Positions 52,342-61,285 of a DNA stretch of 64,000 nt are shown here, one piece after another (within the stretch, counting starts at the first letter, position 1; every line of letters starts with the position of its first letter). The stretch lies in the NCBI RefSeq assembly GCF_000308655.1, contig NZ_BAGC01000107.1, forward strand, positions 1 to 64,000. The letters are read 5' to 3'. Made by a program: the position numbers and the translations under genes. This DNA comes from Nocardia niigatensis NBRC 100131 (GTDB lineage: Bacteria > Actinomycetota > Actinomycetes > Mycobacteriales > Mycobacteriaceae). The notes below the pieces were generated by a model, which saw only the letters and a program-made list of their open reading frames with translations, was not told where the DNA came from and did no database searches.

Positions 52342-52566
52342 CTACGTCATGCACACATTCGAGAAGGTGAGCACCGGCCAGCACACGATGGATCCCAGGA
52401 ACGAGATGACCACATCGATGCCGTGCAGCTGCTTCAGATGCGAGGTGTGGGTCAGGGTCCAGATCACCCCGACCAGCCCGTAGGGGATGCCGAGAATCAT
52501 GAGGGTCCCCAGGAACTCCGAGACCTTCATCTCGTAGCTGAGTAACCGATCCAATCGTTTCAGCAC
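52342..52566 (-). CDS. Small membrane protein, first gene of the mce operon
   Basis: This is a 74-residue protein with hydrophobic segments at about residues 17-37 and 51-70 separated by a His-containing loop (THTSHLKQLHGID). It begins at GTG with AAAGGA upstream and ends 1 nt before the next small gene starts. Family unknown. It would be the first product of the mce transcript. Confidence 0.55.
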   Translation of the reverse strand: MLKRLDRLLSYEMKVSEFLGTLMILGIPYGLVGVIWTLTHTSHLKQLHGIDVVISFLGSIVCWPVLTFSNVCMT

Positions 52567-52915
52567 GTCGCGTATGTCCTTTCACTTCCCTGCCGGTCTC
52601 GGGCGCGGTCGCGTGCCTCGTTGCCGGTTCCACGCTGTTCCCGCTGCCGGTGCGCCCCCGGGCCTCTTCATGAAAGTGGCCCGCAGCGACGTATGTTACT
52701 AACGATTCTCAGAAGTGGAAGCAGTTCTGGTGATCTTTTTCGGCGAATATCCAGTGCAGTAACGCGAGTATCGGTTCATTACTGCTCGAGATGGCTGTCT
52801 AAGTTATCTTCAATTCCTGTCGTGAAGGGCTGCCTCGATGGAAGAATCATCAGTAACATAGCAGCCGTGCCGGTGTGCTCGGCGCAGGTTCGACAAGGAC
52901 TGAGAGAGGTAACCC
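52567..52915. promoter_or_regulatory. Divergent promoter region of the mce operon and DUF2236 gene
   Basis: This 349-bp, AT-richer stretch separates the divergent mce operon and DUF2236 gene. It holds an inverted repeat GCAGTAA (52756-52762) / TTACTGC (52779-52785) and the composite element TGTCTAAGTTATCTT (52796-52810), which recurs rearranged by the other DUF2236 gene at 5163-5177. The double-TetR regulator is a natural candidate binder. No coding sequence is supported here. Confidence 0.5.
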
Positions 52916-53920
52916 ATGACGACCGCGGCAGCGCAGCCGTCCGGCTGGAACGACGCTGAGAGACAACCGAATCCAGAGCAGACGGGAGATCCGGGCAGAC
53001 CCCGGGCCCGGCGGAGCACAGTACCCCACGCGACAGGGGACGGGGGCGCGGCCACCCTGACCCTGGAGCAGACGCGCATTCATATCCCCGGCGTGCACCG
53101 CCCGGACACCAAGCGGCCGCCGAAACTCGACGACGCGATGGACTTCTGGCAGTTCTCGGGCGCCGCCGCGAACGTCGCCATGCAGATGGCGCGACCCGGC
53201 GTCGGCCACGGCGTCGCCGACAGCAAGGTGGAGTCGGGCGCGCTGATGGTGCATCCGTGGAAGCGGTTGCGCACCACGGCCTCCTATCTGGCGGTGGCCA
53301 TCCTGGGCACGCCGGAGGAGAAGATCGCCTTCCGGGAGGCGGTCAATGTGGCGCACCGCCAGGTGAAGTCGGAGCCCGGCGCGGCGGTGAAGTACAACGC
53401 CTTCGACCGCGATCTCCAGATGTGGGTCGCGGCCTGCCTTTACATCGGATTCGAGGACTCCTACCAGCTGCTCAACGGCCGGATGAGTGCCGAGCAGGCG
53501 GAGGCGTTCTACTCCACGGCCGCGCCGCTGGGCACCACGCTGCAGGTCACCGAGGAGATGTGGCCGGCGACCCGCGCCGAGTTCGACGAGTACTGGGTCG
53601 AGGCGTGCCGGGAGGTGGCCGCCGACGACAAGATCCGGGGATTCATCGCGGATCTGCTGCACCTGCGGATGATCAACTGGTATCTGCGGATCATCTTCGG
53701 CGGGCTGCTCCGCTTCCTGACCGTGGGCTACCTGCCGCCCTACTTCCGTGAACAGCTCGGCGTCGAGTGGACGGCCGCCGACCAGCGCCGCTTCGAGCAC
53801 CTGTTCCTGTTTGTCGGCTTCGTCAACCGCTTCATCCCGAAGTTCCTGCGCACCATGGGCACTCGCACCATGATGGCCGATGTGCGCCGGCGCATCCATC
53901 GGCACAAAGCGCTGATCTGA
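52916..53920 (+). CDS. DUF2236 (MpaB/rubber-oxygenase-like) protein, copy 2
   Basis: This 334-residue protein shares the DUF2236 core with the gene at 4269-5141: RLRTTASYLAVAILGTPEEK, NVAHRQVK, then YNAFDRDLQMWVAACLYIG and LGTTLQVTEEMWPATRAEF. It has a hydrophilic N-terminal extension of about 60 residues. GAGAGAGG lies 6 nt before the ATG. It is divergent from the mce operon, which hints that it modifies an imported lipid. Function unproven. Confidence 0.82.
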   Translation: MTTAAAQPSGWNDAERQPNPEQTGDPGRPRARRSTVPHATGDGGAATLTLEQTRIHIPGVHRPDTKRPPKLDDAMDFWQFSGAAANVAMQMARPGVGHGVADSKVESGALMVHPWKRLRTTASYLAVAILGTPEEKIAFREAVNVAHRQVKSEPGAAVKYNAFDRDLQMWVAACLYIGFEDSYQLLNGRMSAEQAEAFYSTAAPLGTTLQVTEEMWPATRAEFDEYWVEACREVAADDKIRGFIADLLHLRMINWYLRIIFGGLLRFLTVGYLPPYFREQLGVEWTAADQRRFEHLFLFVGFVNRFIPKFLRTMGTRTMMADVRRRIHRHKALI

Positions 53921-53996
53921 CCCGCGGGAACCCCGCACCGGGAGGCCTCGTGTGCCTGCCGGTGCGAGGCGTTGTGCGGGCGTCGCGGCTCCGGCG

Positions 53997-56102
53997 TTAC
54001 GCGCTCACCGGCTGCGACAGGTCGTAGACGGTGGTGCCGCCCACGGTGATCGTGGCGAAGTGGGACTTCACCCAGTCGGAGATCTGGGTTCCGGTGGAGT
54101 TCCCGCCGCCCATCGAGAAGCCCGCCAGGAAGTAGCGGACCTGGCCTGCGGCCACGTAGGACTGGAACTGCTGCAGGGTGGGGGAGTTGTCGCCGCCGGT
54201 GAAGCCGCCGATCGCCATGACCGAGCGGCCGGACTCCAGCGCCAGCGTGGCCGCGGAACCCGAACCCACGGCCGCGGCGGCCCAGCGGCCGTCGGTGTGC
54301 TCGAGCAGCGTGACCAGTTCGGTGTTGTTCGCCGCGTCGCCACCGGGGCCGTTGCCGCCCGGCGAGGTCGGTCCGCCGTCAGCACCCGGAAAGCCTTCGG
54401 GCCCTTGGCCGGACGTGCCGTCCGGTTGTCCGGTGGACTCTCCGCCGGGCTGCCGGGTGGACGCGCCGCCCGGCATCGCGCCGTCGGATCCGGGGCCGCC
54501 GCCCGCGTTACCCGAGGGCGGCCCGAATGTCTGACCGGTGGGTCCGGAGTTCGGATTGCCGCCGCTGTGCGAGTGACCTGCGGTGGCGACGGCCCAGGCT
54601 CCCGTCCCGCCGAGCCCGAACAGCAGGCCCGCGGTCGCGACGGCGACGGCGAAGCGGCGGGACTGCCTGGCCGACACGATCAACGCGGCGGCGACCAGGA
54701 TCGAACCCGCCAGAATCGTCCAGCGCAGCCACGGCAGCCAGTCGGGCGACCGGTCCAGTAGGGCGAACGACCAGGCGCCGGTCACGACGGCCATGGCCGC
54801 GAGGGCGAGCCGTGCGGCGGGATGCGCTGCCCGAGACCATAATTCACGCACCGACAGGGCCAAGAGAGCGCCGATGGCCGGGGCCAGCGCGACCGTGTAG
54901 TACGGGTGCACGGTGCCGCTCATGTAGGAGAAGGTCAGGCCGGTGACCACCAGCCAGCCGCCCCACAGCACGAAGGCCGCCCGCGTCAGGTCCGTGCGCG
55001 GGGCACGGCGCGTCAGCCAGAGGCCGGCGACCAGCCCGATCATCGCAGCGGGCAGCAGCCACGAGATCTCGCCACCCATCTGGGAATCGAAGAGCCGGGT
55101 GAGGCCGGGCGACCCACTGAAACCGGGGAAGCCGTGCATGGCGCCGGGCATGCTGCCCCCGCCGCCACCGGATCCGGGATTGCCGTGGCCGCCGAAGATC
55201 CGGCCCAGGCCGTTGTAGTCGACCGCCAGCTGCCAGAGGCTGTTGGCGGTGGAGCCACCGATGTACGGGCGGGAGTCGGCGGGCCACCAGGCGACCAGCG
55301 CGAGGTACCAGCCCGCCGAGATCGCGACGGCGAGGGAGGCGGCAATGAGACCCCGGATGCGATGCCGCAGTGCGGAATTGGCCGCGATCAGATACGCCAG
55401 GCCGAGACCAGGCAGGATGAGGAACGCCTGCATCATCTTGGTGAGGAAGCCGAAACCGACTGCCGCTCCCGCGAATACGAGCCACATGGTGGGCGCGGAC
55501 AACAGCCGATCGCCGGTGGCCCGGATCGCCCGCACCGTGCAGTAGGCCGCGGCGACCAGCAGCAGCACCAGCAGGGCATCCGGATTGTTGAAGCGGAAGA
55601 TGAGTACCGCTACCGGAGTCGACGCGGCGATCGCTCCGGCCGCCAATCCCGCGCCCGGCCCACTGAGGCGGCGCACCGTGGCAGCCAGTAGTCCCGTCGA
55701 GGCGACACCCATCAGTGCCTGTGGCGCCAGCACCGCCCACTGCCCGAACCCGAGCAGCCGGCCCGACAGCCCCATCACCCACAGCGCCGCGGGCGGCTTG
55801 TCCACCGTGATGGCATTACCCGCGTCGAACGACCCGAACAGCAACGCCTTCCAGCTCTGCGACCCGGCCTGCGCCGCCGCCGAGTAGTACTCGTTGGCCC
55901 ATCCCGAATTCGTGAGGTCCCACATGTAGAGCACCGCGGTCAACGCCAGCAGCGCGACCAGGCCCGGCCGGGCCCACCGCGGCTGCTCCGGAGGCCCGAA
56001 AAGCATTCGCCCGAACCATGTCTCGCGATCTTGCCCGCCGGGCACGGCGGCCCGATCCGCGTCGGCCACCCCCGGTCGCCGCGTCGTCGATGTCATCTCC
56101 AC
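53997..56102 (-). CDS. GT39-family (PMT-like) glycosyltransferase
   Basis: This 701-residue protein has about 11-12 membrane segments. The first extracytoplasmic loop has the GT39/ArnT pattern NEYYSAAAQAGSQSWKALLF and VDKPPAALWVMGLSGRLLG. A Gly/Pro/Ser-rich low-complexity segment (about residues 515-595) precedes a C-terminal globular domain that begins NNTELVTLLEHTDGRWAAAA. It probably transfers mannose or arabinose from a polyprenyl-phosphate donor. ATG 56096 is an alternative start. Confidence 0.9.
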   Translation of the reverse strand: MEMTSTTRRPGVADADRAAVPGGQDRETWFGRMLFGPPEQPRWARPGLVALLALTAVLYMWDLTNSGWANEYYSAAAQAGSQSWKALLFGSFDAGNAITVDKPPAALWVMGLSGRLLGFGQWAVLAPQALMGVASTGLLAATVRRLSGPGAGLAAGAIAASTPVAVLIFRFNNPDALLVLLLVAAAYCTVRAIRATGDRLLSAPTMWLVFAGAAVGFGFLTKMMQAFLILPGLGLAYLIAANSALRHRIRGLIAASLAVAISAGWYLALVAWWPADSRPYIGGSTANSLWQLAVDYNGLGRIFGGHGNPGSGGGGGSMPGAMHGFPGFSGSPGLTRLFDSQMGGEISWLLPAAMIGLVAGLWLTRRAPRTDLTRAAFVLWGGWLVVTGLTFSYMSGTVHPYYTVALAPAIGALLALSVRELWSRAAHPAARLALAAMAVVTGAWSFALLDRSPDWLPWLRWTILAGSILVAAALIVSARQSRRFAVAVATAGLLFGLGGTGAWAVATAGHSHSGGNPNSGPTGQTFGPPSGNAGGGPGSDGAMPGGASTRQPGGESTGQPDGTSGQGPEGFPGADGGPTSPGGNGPGGDAANNTELVTLLEHTDGRWAAAAVGSGSAATLALESGRSVMAIGGFTGGDNSPTLQQFQSYVAAGQVRYFLAGFSMGGGNSTGTQISDWVKSHFATITVGGTTVYDLSQPVSA

Positions 56103-56545
56103 GTCCCTTCCTGCACCGCGATCCCGTCCCTCCGGCGCGGTTTTCGAACCCGATCGTCATCGCCCGCCCTCGGGGAATGTGGTGCGAACCTGGGAACCAC
56201 CTGGCAATGCGATGGCTCTCCGCGCCTCCGCTGTGACCGGCACGTTCGACTGCGCCGCGCGGCGACTCTCGAGTTCGCCTGAGGTTGGGCGGCTACCGTC
56301 GGCCCCGTTCGCGCAGTCGTGGCGCGGCGGAAGGAGATCGGAGTGGCCCCGAAGCCCCGGAGATCGACGCTGACGGACCGCCCCGCACGGGTCCGGATCG
56401 GCCGCGTCGCCGGGATCGATGAGCACGAGGCGCTGATCCCCGGACTGCGGCGCGCGTTCGTGTCGAGCGCGGGGATGCGGCGAATCGCCGGAGACTCGTG
56501 CTCGGGTCCGCAGGCACCGAGCCGGGCTGTGTTTAGGTGGGTGGC
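56103..56545. promoter_or_regulatory. Divergent promoter region, glycosyltransferase/histidine kinase
   Basis: These 443 bases separate two divergent genes. An open frame on the plus strand (56319-56549) has no family likeness and only happens to overlap the kinase start. I see no clear operator. Confidence 0.4.
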
Positions 56546-58192
56546 GTGAGCGATCTACCGGCCGCGACGGCGAGCGCGGACGCCCGCGGGGCGCGGGGAT
56601 TGCGGTGGCTGCGGCGGTGGACGTTGCGGACTCGGCTGTTGGTGGCCGTGGTGGTGATCGCGGTGCTGGGGCTGACGGCGTTCGGGGTGCTGAGCGTGGC
56701 GATGCTGGGGCGGTCGGAGCTGGCTCGGATCGACGGGCAGTTGAATTCGGTGGCGGGGGATATGGCGGTGGAGAGCCATCCGCCTCCGCCGCCGCGGTCC
56801 ACCTCTACGGTGCAGGGGCTTCCGTCGACGTTTCAGATCCTCTTCTTCGACAGCACGGGCAATTCGATCGGGCAGATCGGGGTCGGCGCGGGAAATCCGG
56901 CCCTGCCCGCGATGGACTCGACGGCCGTGGCGGCGCGCGGCAGCCGGATATTCGAGGTGAACGATTCGAACGGGACCGCGTGGCGGGTGCGGACCGTCGT
57001 GCAACCACCGAATGACGAACAGCCGCAAGGGGGAACCGCGGCCGTCGTGATGCCGCTGGACGGCTACTACGCGACTGCCCGGGAGCTGCGCACCATCGAG
57101 CTGGTCGCGGGAGCGGGACTGATCCTGGTGCTGGGTGGCGTGGCGACCTGGCTGGTGCGGGTCGGGCTGCGGCCGCTGTCCCGTATCGAGCACACCGCCG
57201 AGGCCATCGCCGCAGGCGATCTGGATCGCCGGGTCGAGTACGCCGACGCCCACACCGAGGTCGGCAGGCTGGGGACCGCGTTCAATGTGATGCTCGAGCG
57301 GCTGTCGACCACCATGCGGCGGCTCGAGGAATCCGAGTCGCGCATGCGGCTTTTCGTCGCCGACGCCTCCCATGAACTGCGCACCCCGCTGACCTCGATC
57401 CGCGGATACGCCGAACTGTACCGGATGGGTGGCGGCGCGGATCCGGCGCAGGTCGCCACCATGATGCGGCGCATCGAGGAGGAGGCCGCGCGCATGGGCG
57501 TGCTGGTCGACGATCTGCTGCTGCTCGCGCGGCTCGACGAACAGCGCCCGCTCGACCTCGCCGACGTCGACCTGTCCAGGATCGCCGACGAGGTGGTCGG
57601 CGACGCGCGGGTCCGGCGGCCGGAACGGGTTGTACGACTGCGCCTTCCGGACGAACCCATCCATGTCGTCGGCGACGAGCACCGGCTGCGGCAGGTGCTG
57701 ACCAACCTGATCGGCAACGCACTGGTACACACTCCCGCCACAGCCGAGATCGACGTCCGGATCGCGTGGGGGACTGTGCCCGCCGAGAGCGGGGCGGCGA
57801 GAGTGAAGCGGCCCGAGACCACAGGCGGGGAGCGGGCCGGCGCCCGAGCGTCCGCTGCCGCGCCGAGACGGACGGAAGTGATCGCCGCGGCAGGCGTGGA
57901 ACTGTCCGTGGGCACGGCCGCGGCGATCGTCGAGGTGTCCGACACCGGGCCCGGCATCCCGCTCGGGAAGGCCGAGCACGTGTTCGACCGCTTCTATCGC
58001 GTGGACGAATCCCGTTCGCGTGCAGGTGGTTCCGGGCTCGGCCTGGCCATCGTGGCAGCCGTGCTGACCGCGCACGGTGCGCGGATTCAGCTGCTCAGCG
58101 GCCCCGGTGCGGGCACGACGTTCCGGATCGTGTTCCCGGTTCCGGACACGCCCGGCGGCCTGCCGGACCGCTCACAGGAAACACCCAGCTGA
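56546..58192 (+). CDS. HAMP-domain sensor histidine kinase
   Basis: This 548-residue kinase has two membrane segments (about residues 27-50 and 185-205) around an extracytoplasmic sensor, a HAMP linker (RVGLRPLSRIEHTAEAIAAG), a HisKA domain with the H-box VADASHELRTPLTSIRGYAE and an HATPase domain (NLIGNALVHTP, DTGPGIPLGK, GGSGLGLAIV). An unusual insert of about 40 residues (Ala/Arg-rich) lies between the N-box and the DTGPGIP box. The GTG start at 56546 is chosen; GTG 56537 is possible. Confidence 0.9.
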   Translation: MSDLPAATASADARGARGLRWLRRWTLRTRLLVAVVVIAVLGLTAFGVLSVAMLGRSELARIDGQLNSVAGDMAVESHPPPPPRSTSTVQGLPSTFQILFFDSTGNSIGQIGVGAGNPALPAMDSTAVAARGSRIFEVNDSNGTAWRVRTVVQPPNDEQPQGGTAAVVMPLDGYYATARELRTIELVAGAGLILVLGGVATWLVRVGLRPLSRIEHTAEAIAAGDLDRRVEYADAHTEVGRLGTAFNVMLERLSTTMRRLEESESRMRLFVADASHELRTPLTSIRGYAELYRMGGGADPAQVATMMRRIEEEAARMGVLVDDLLLLARLDEQRPLDLADVDLSRIADEVVGDARVRRPERVVRLRLPDEPIHVVGDEHRLRQVLTNLIGNALVHTPATAEIDVRIAWGTVPAESGAARVKRPETTGGERAGARASAAAPRRTEVIAAAGVELSVGTAAAIVEVSDTGPGIPLGKAEHVFDRFYRVDESRSRAGGSGLGLAIVAAVLTAHGARIQLLSGPGAGTTFRIVFPVPDTPGGLPDRSQETPS

Positions 58193-58275
58193 CACCGAGG
58201 TCGCGCGGTGGTGGCCAGGACCAGGATGGCCGGTATGTATCGGTGTGGGACGCGGGCGGGCATAGGGTGTCGAGC

Positions 58276-58983
58276 GTGAGCGATCGCGCCCCGGCCGGGG
58301 CGGCGACCGTGCTGGTCGTCGACGATGAGCCCTACATTCTGGACCTGCTCTGTTCCGCACTGCGGCTGAGCGGGTTCGAGGTGTACTCGGCCGACACCGG
58401 CCGCGGCGCGCTCGAGGCGGCGAACCGGCGGCCACCCGATGTCATGGTCCTCGACGTCATGCTGCCGGATCTGGACGGCTTCACCGTCGCGCGGCGGCTG
58501 CGCGCGGCGGGCAGCGAGGTGCCAGTGCTCTTCCTGACCGCCCGCGACGCCGTCGAGGACCGCATCGCCGGTCTCAGCGCCGGCGGCGACGACTACGTCA
58601 GCAAGCCGTTCAGCCTCGAAGAGGTGGTGCTGCGGCTGCACGCCATCCTGCGCCGGACCCGGCCCGGCGACGACGAGGGACCCGACCGGCTGCGCTTCGC
58701 CGACCTGGAACTCGACGCCGGCACCCACCTGGTGTTCCGCGACGGTGAGCAGATCTGGCTGTCCGCCACCGAATTCAAGCTGCTGCACTACCTGATGCTC
58801 AATGCGGGCAAGGTGGTGAGCAAACGCCAGATCCTCGATCGCGTCTGGCAGGCCGAGGAGGGCCGCGCCGACCGGGTGGTGGAGACCTTCGTCAGCCAGC
58901 TGCGCCGCAAGATCGACAGCGGCCACCAGCCCCTCATCCACACCGTGCGTGGCGTCGGCTACACCCTCCGCGAATCCGCCTAG
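58276..58983 (+). CDS. OmpR-family response regulator
   Basis: This 235-residue regulator has a receiver domain with VVDDEPYILDLL, phospho-acceptor Asp in MVLDVMLPDLDG, FLTARDAVEDRI and the Lys in YVSKPFS. A C-terminal winged helix follows (KVVSKRQILDRVWQAEEG, FVSQLRRKID, TVRGVGYTLR). It follows the kinase by 83 nt, the reverse of the more common regulator-first order. GTG 58267 is an alternative start. Confidence 0.93.
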   Translation: MSDRAPAGAATVLVVDDEPYILDLLCSALRLSGFEVYSADTGRGALEAANRRPPDVMVLDVMLPDLDGFTVARRLRAAGSEVPVLFLTARDAVEDRIAGLSAGGDDYVSKPFSLEEVVLRLHAILRRTRPGDDEGPDRLRFADLELDAGTHLVFRDGEQIWLSATEFKLLHYLMLNAGKVVSKRQILDRVWQAEEGRADRVVETFVSQLRRKIDSGHQPLIHTVRGVGYTLRESA

Positions 58984-58999
58984 CCGTGGACTCCGGCGC

Positions 59000-60028
59000 T
59001 CACACCCGATCGAGGAAACCGTTGCCGTAGTCGATGTTCCGGGCGTCGCGCAGATCCGAATCCGGTGTGAACCGGACCGTGTCGGTGCGATCCCACAGCT
59101 CCATTCCGGCCATGGCGGACTGGCAGTCGCGAATACATCGGCGGACGCCGTTGCGTATTCTCGGCGGCAATTGCAGCGCATCCATTTCGTCCGTAATCGC
59201 CTGGGTCGCGGCGAGATTGTCGGCGATTCGGACGTCGATCAATCGGCGGACTTCCGTCACCGCCTCCGGCAGTTCCATTCCCCGGTGATGGCGCAGCGTC
59301 GTGACCAGATTGATGGTGTCCTCGGAATCGGTTTCGATTGCCAGCGAATGCAGATCATTCGTCAGGCACATGATATCGGCCGTGGTGGCGATGATTTCCT
59401 GATACGCGGGACCGTAATACAGGGCATCGGGCATTTCGGTGTGCTCGATCACCTCCGCCAGATCCACCGTCTGCAATACCGTGCACGCGTCCCGGCGCAG
59501 TCGCGGATATTCCTCCGGACTCGGCGATCGGCCGGCCTGACGGAAAGCGTTCTCCCGGGCGTGACCGACCAGCCACAATTCCAGATTCAACGCGAATCGG
59601 CGACCCCAGACCGCGGAATTGCGCGGGAAGGTACGGGTGCAGAGATTGGCCAGAGCTGCGATGACGGGTGGCATCGGGCCCTCGGCCCCGCGGTCGTGCA
59701 CCACCTGCCGGGCGGCGTTCCGGAGACGGTCGTAGTCGTCGAGCCGGCCCGTGGTGATGGCCAGATCCTGCAGATCGTCGAAGACGAAGAATACGGTGAT
59801 CCATTCGGCGACCAGGAGCATGTCGGCGAAAGAGGAAGTGGGGCACCAATATGCCGAGAATCGCGCGTAGCCGAGCGATTGGAACTTCCGGGCCGCCGCC
59901 TCGTCCTGGAGTAATCCGAAACTCATGGCCCAGGTCTGAACTCTTTCCTGCGCTCTGTCGCTCATCGAATGCCGTTGCGGCGGGAACGGAAGCGGAATCT
60001 CGAGGTGCCGCAAGTCGTGTTCGTTCAT
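59000..60028 (-). CDS. Class I terpene synthase
   Basis: This 342-residue cyclase ionises a prenyl diphosphate. Both metal motifs are present: the Asp-rich FFVFDDLQD (D84-D88) and the NSE motif NDLHSLAIE, with a C-terminal RY-like end replaced by DARNIDYG. The fold and length suit a bacterial sesqui- or diterpene synthase; the product cannot be predicted. A decayed class II cyclase lies just upstream in the opposite orientation, which suggests a former two-step diterpene pathway. ATG 60028 is preferred over ATG 60037. Confidence 0.9.
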   Translation of the reverse strand: MNEHDLRHLEIPLPFPPQRHSMSDRAQERVQTWAMSFGLLQDEAAARKFQSLGYARFSAYWCPTSSFADMLLVAEWITVFFVFDDLQDLAITTGRLDDYDRLRNAARQVVHDRGAEGPMPPVIAALANLCTRTFPRNSAVWGRRFALNLELWLVGHARENAFRQAGRSPSPEEYPRLRRDACTVLQTVDLAEVIEHTEMPDALYYGPAYQEIIATTADIMCLTNDLHSLAIETDSEDTINLVTTLRHHRGMELPEAVTEVRRLIDVRIADNLAATQAITDEMDALQLPPRIRNGVRRCIRDCQSAMAGMELWDRTDTVRFTPDSDLRDARNIDYGNGFLDRV

Positions 60029-60228
60029 AGGTAGCACTCGGGTTCACTCGGGCGGAGGTCGGATCCCTCCGACGATCAGCGTAACCGACATTTCTGGCAC
60101 ATATTAGCGGATTCGCAAGATCCGCAGGGCTGCAACCAATTTGGTCCTGTTCGCGGGTGCCAGTGAACCCTTCACCGGAGGTGCGGTGAAGCGGTTTCCC
60201 GTCGGGTCCGCAACTCCCGCGAGTCATC

Positions 60229-61196
60229 GTGAACGAGGAATCCGCCACCGTGGTGCGCAGGCGTGCCCCGATGTCGTTGTGGCAGTTGATCAAGGTCGTC
60301 GACGAGGGTCCCGACGGCATGATCAGCCGGTCGTCGCACGCCACGGCCGGGGTGGCCGGACGGCTCTGGCAAATACCCCGCCCACTGCCCCGCGATGCTG
60401 GCGCGGCTGGGGCTGAAGGCGTTGGCGCACGCCCGGAACGGCGATGGCAGCCGGGGAAGTCCTTATGCCCCGCGGTACCACCGGGTGTTGCCGACGCCGG
60501 CCGTGGTGTGCGCCCTGCGGGGGCTCGCTCCGGACCCGCCGATCGATCGGGCGCGGATGCGCGGTGCGGGCCCGGCGGCGGAGCGAATTCCGCTTCACGG
60601 ATCCGGAAGTCTTTGTTCCAGAACGACTGCCCGGTCCCGAGGCCATCGAGTTCACGATTCCCGATCTCCTGGAACGACTCGCGGGATCCGCCGGGGCCGA
60701 GCGGTATCTGTGCCGTGAGGCGGTCCGCCGTCAGGGGCTGTGGCGGTCCTCGCACCAGTCCTTCATATCGAACGGGACACTGCGGCAGTGCTTTTCGTTC
60801 GGGTGGGGTCGCGCTGCCGCCGGGTTTCACCGTGTCGCTGAGCGACTCGCTGCGGTCGGGGCTCGGCACGCGCGGCCTGGCCCGCGCCCCGGGACTGCTG
60901 GCGAACGCCGACGATACGGCGCAGGCGGCGGATCCTGGGGTGTCCGGCATCCCACCGCGGAGGAGACCGCGTACGCGGTGCCCGCGCTGTGCGTCTGCGT
61001 GAACTCGTTGGTAGAGCGTCCAGCGGCCACCGCATTGCACCGGGCTCACATATTTCTTGCCGATTGCCATGACGTCGGTGCGGCCGATTCCACGCGAACC
61101 CCATTGTGGCACTACAAAAATCTGGGATCTGCGTTTAGAATCGAGCGTCTGTATACATTGACCGCCCTGCTCATGAGTGGTTCACCGCTGCGGTGA
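60229..61196 (+). pseudogene. Decayed class II terpene (diterpene) cyclase
   Basis: Pieces of a class II cyclase appear in order but in different frames. They are GMISRSSHATAGVAGRL (like the N-terminal STAYDTAWVA), DGSGKYPAHCPAMLARLGL, RVLPTPAVVCALRGL, IEFTIPDLLERLAG, ANADDTAQA (the DxDD acid motif with its first Asp changed to Asn), GGSWGVRHPTAEETAYAVPA and TPLWHYKNL...FRIERLYTLTALL. This matches the layout of tuberculosinyl-/copalyl-type diphosphate synthases. Sequence between the DxDD and GGSWG blocks is lost and several frameshifts occur, so it cannot be functional. Confidence 0.62.
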
Positions 61197-61285
61197 CGCC
61201 ATGGTTGGGACGTTGGTCACCGACCGCGGACAGAACTCGTTCGAAACGTGGTTGCTGAGCGATATGTGGTGAGAAGATTACCGGC

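Noticed and set aside
56319..56549. Plus-strand frame whose stop overlaps the kinase start
   Set aside because: The overlap mimics coupling, but the product has no motif and no ribosome site; likely chance.
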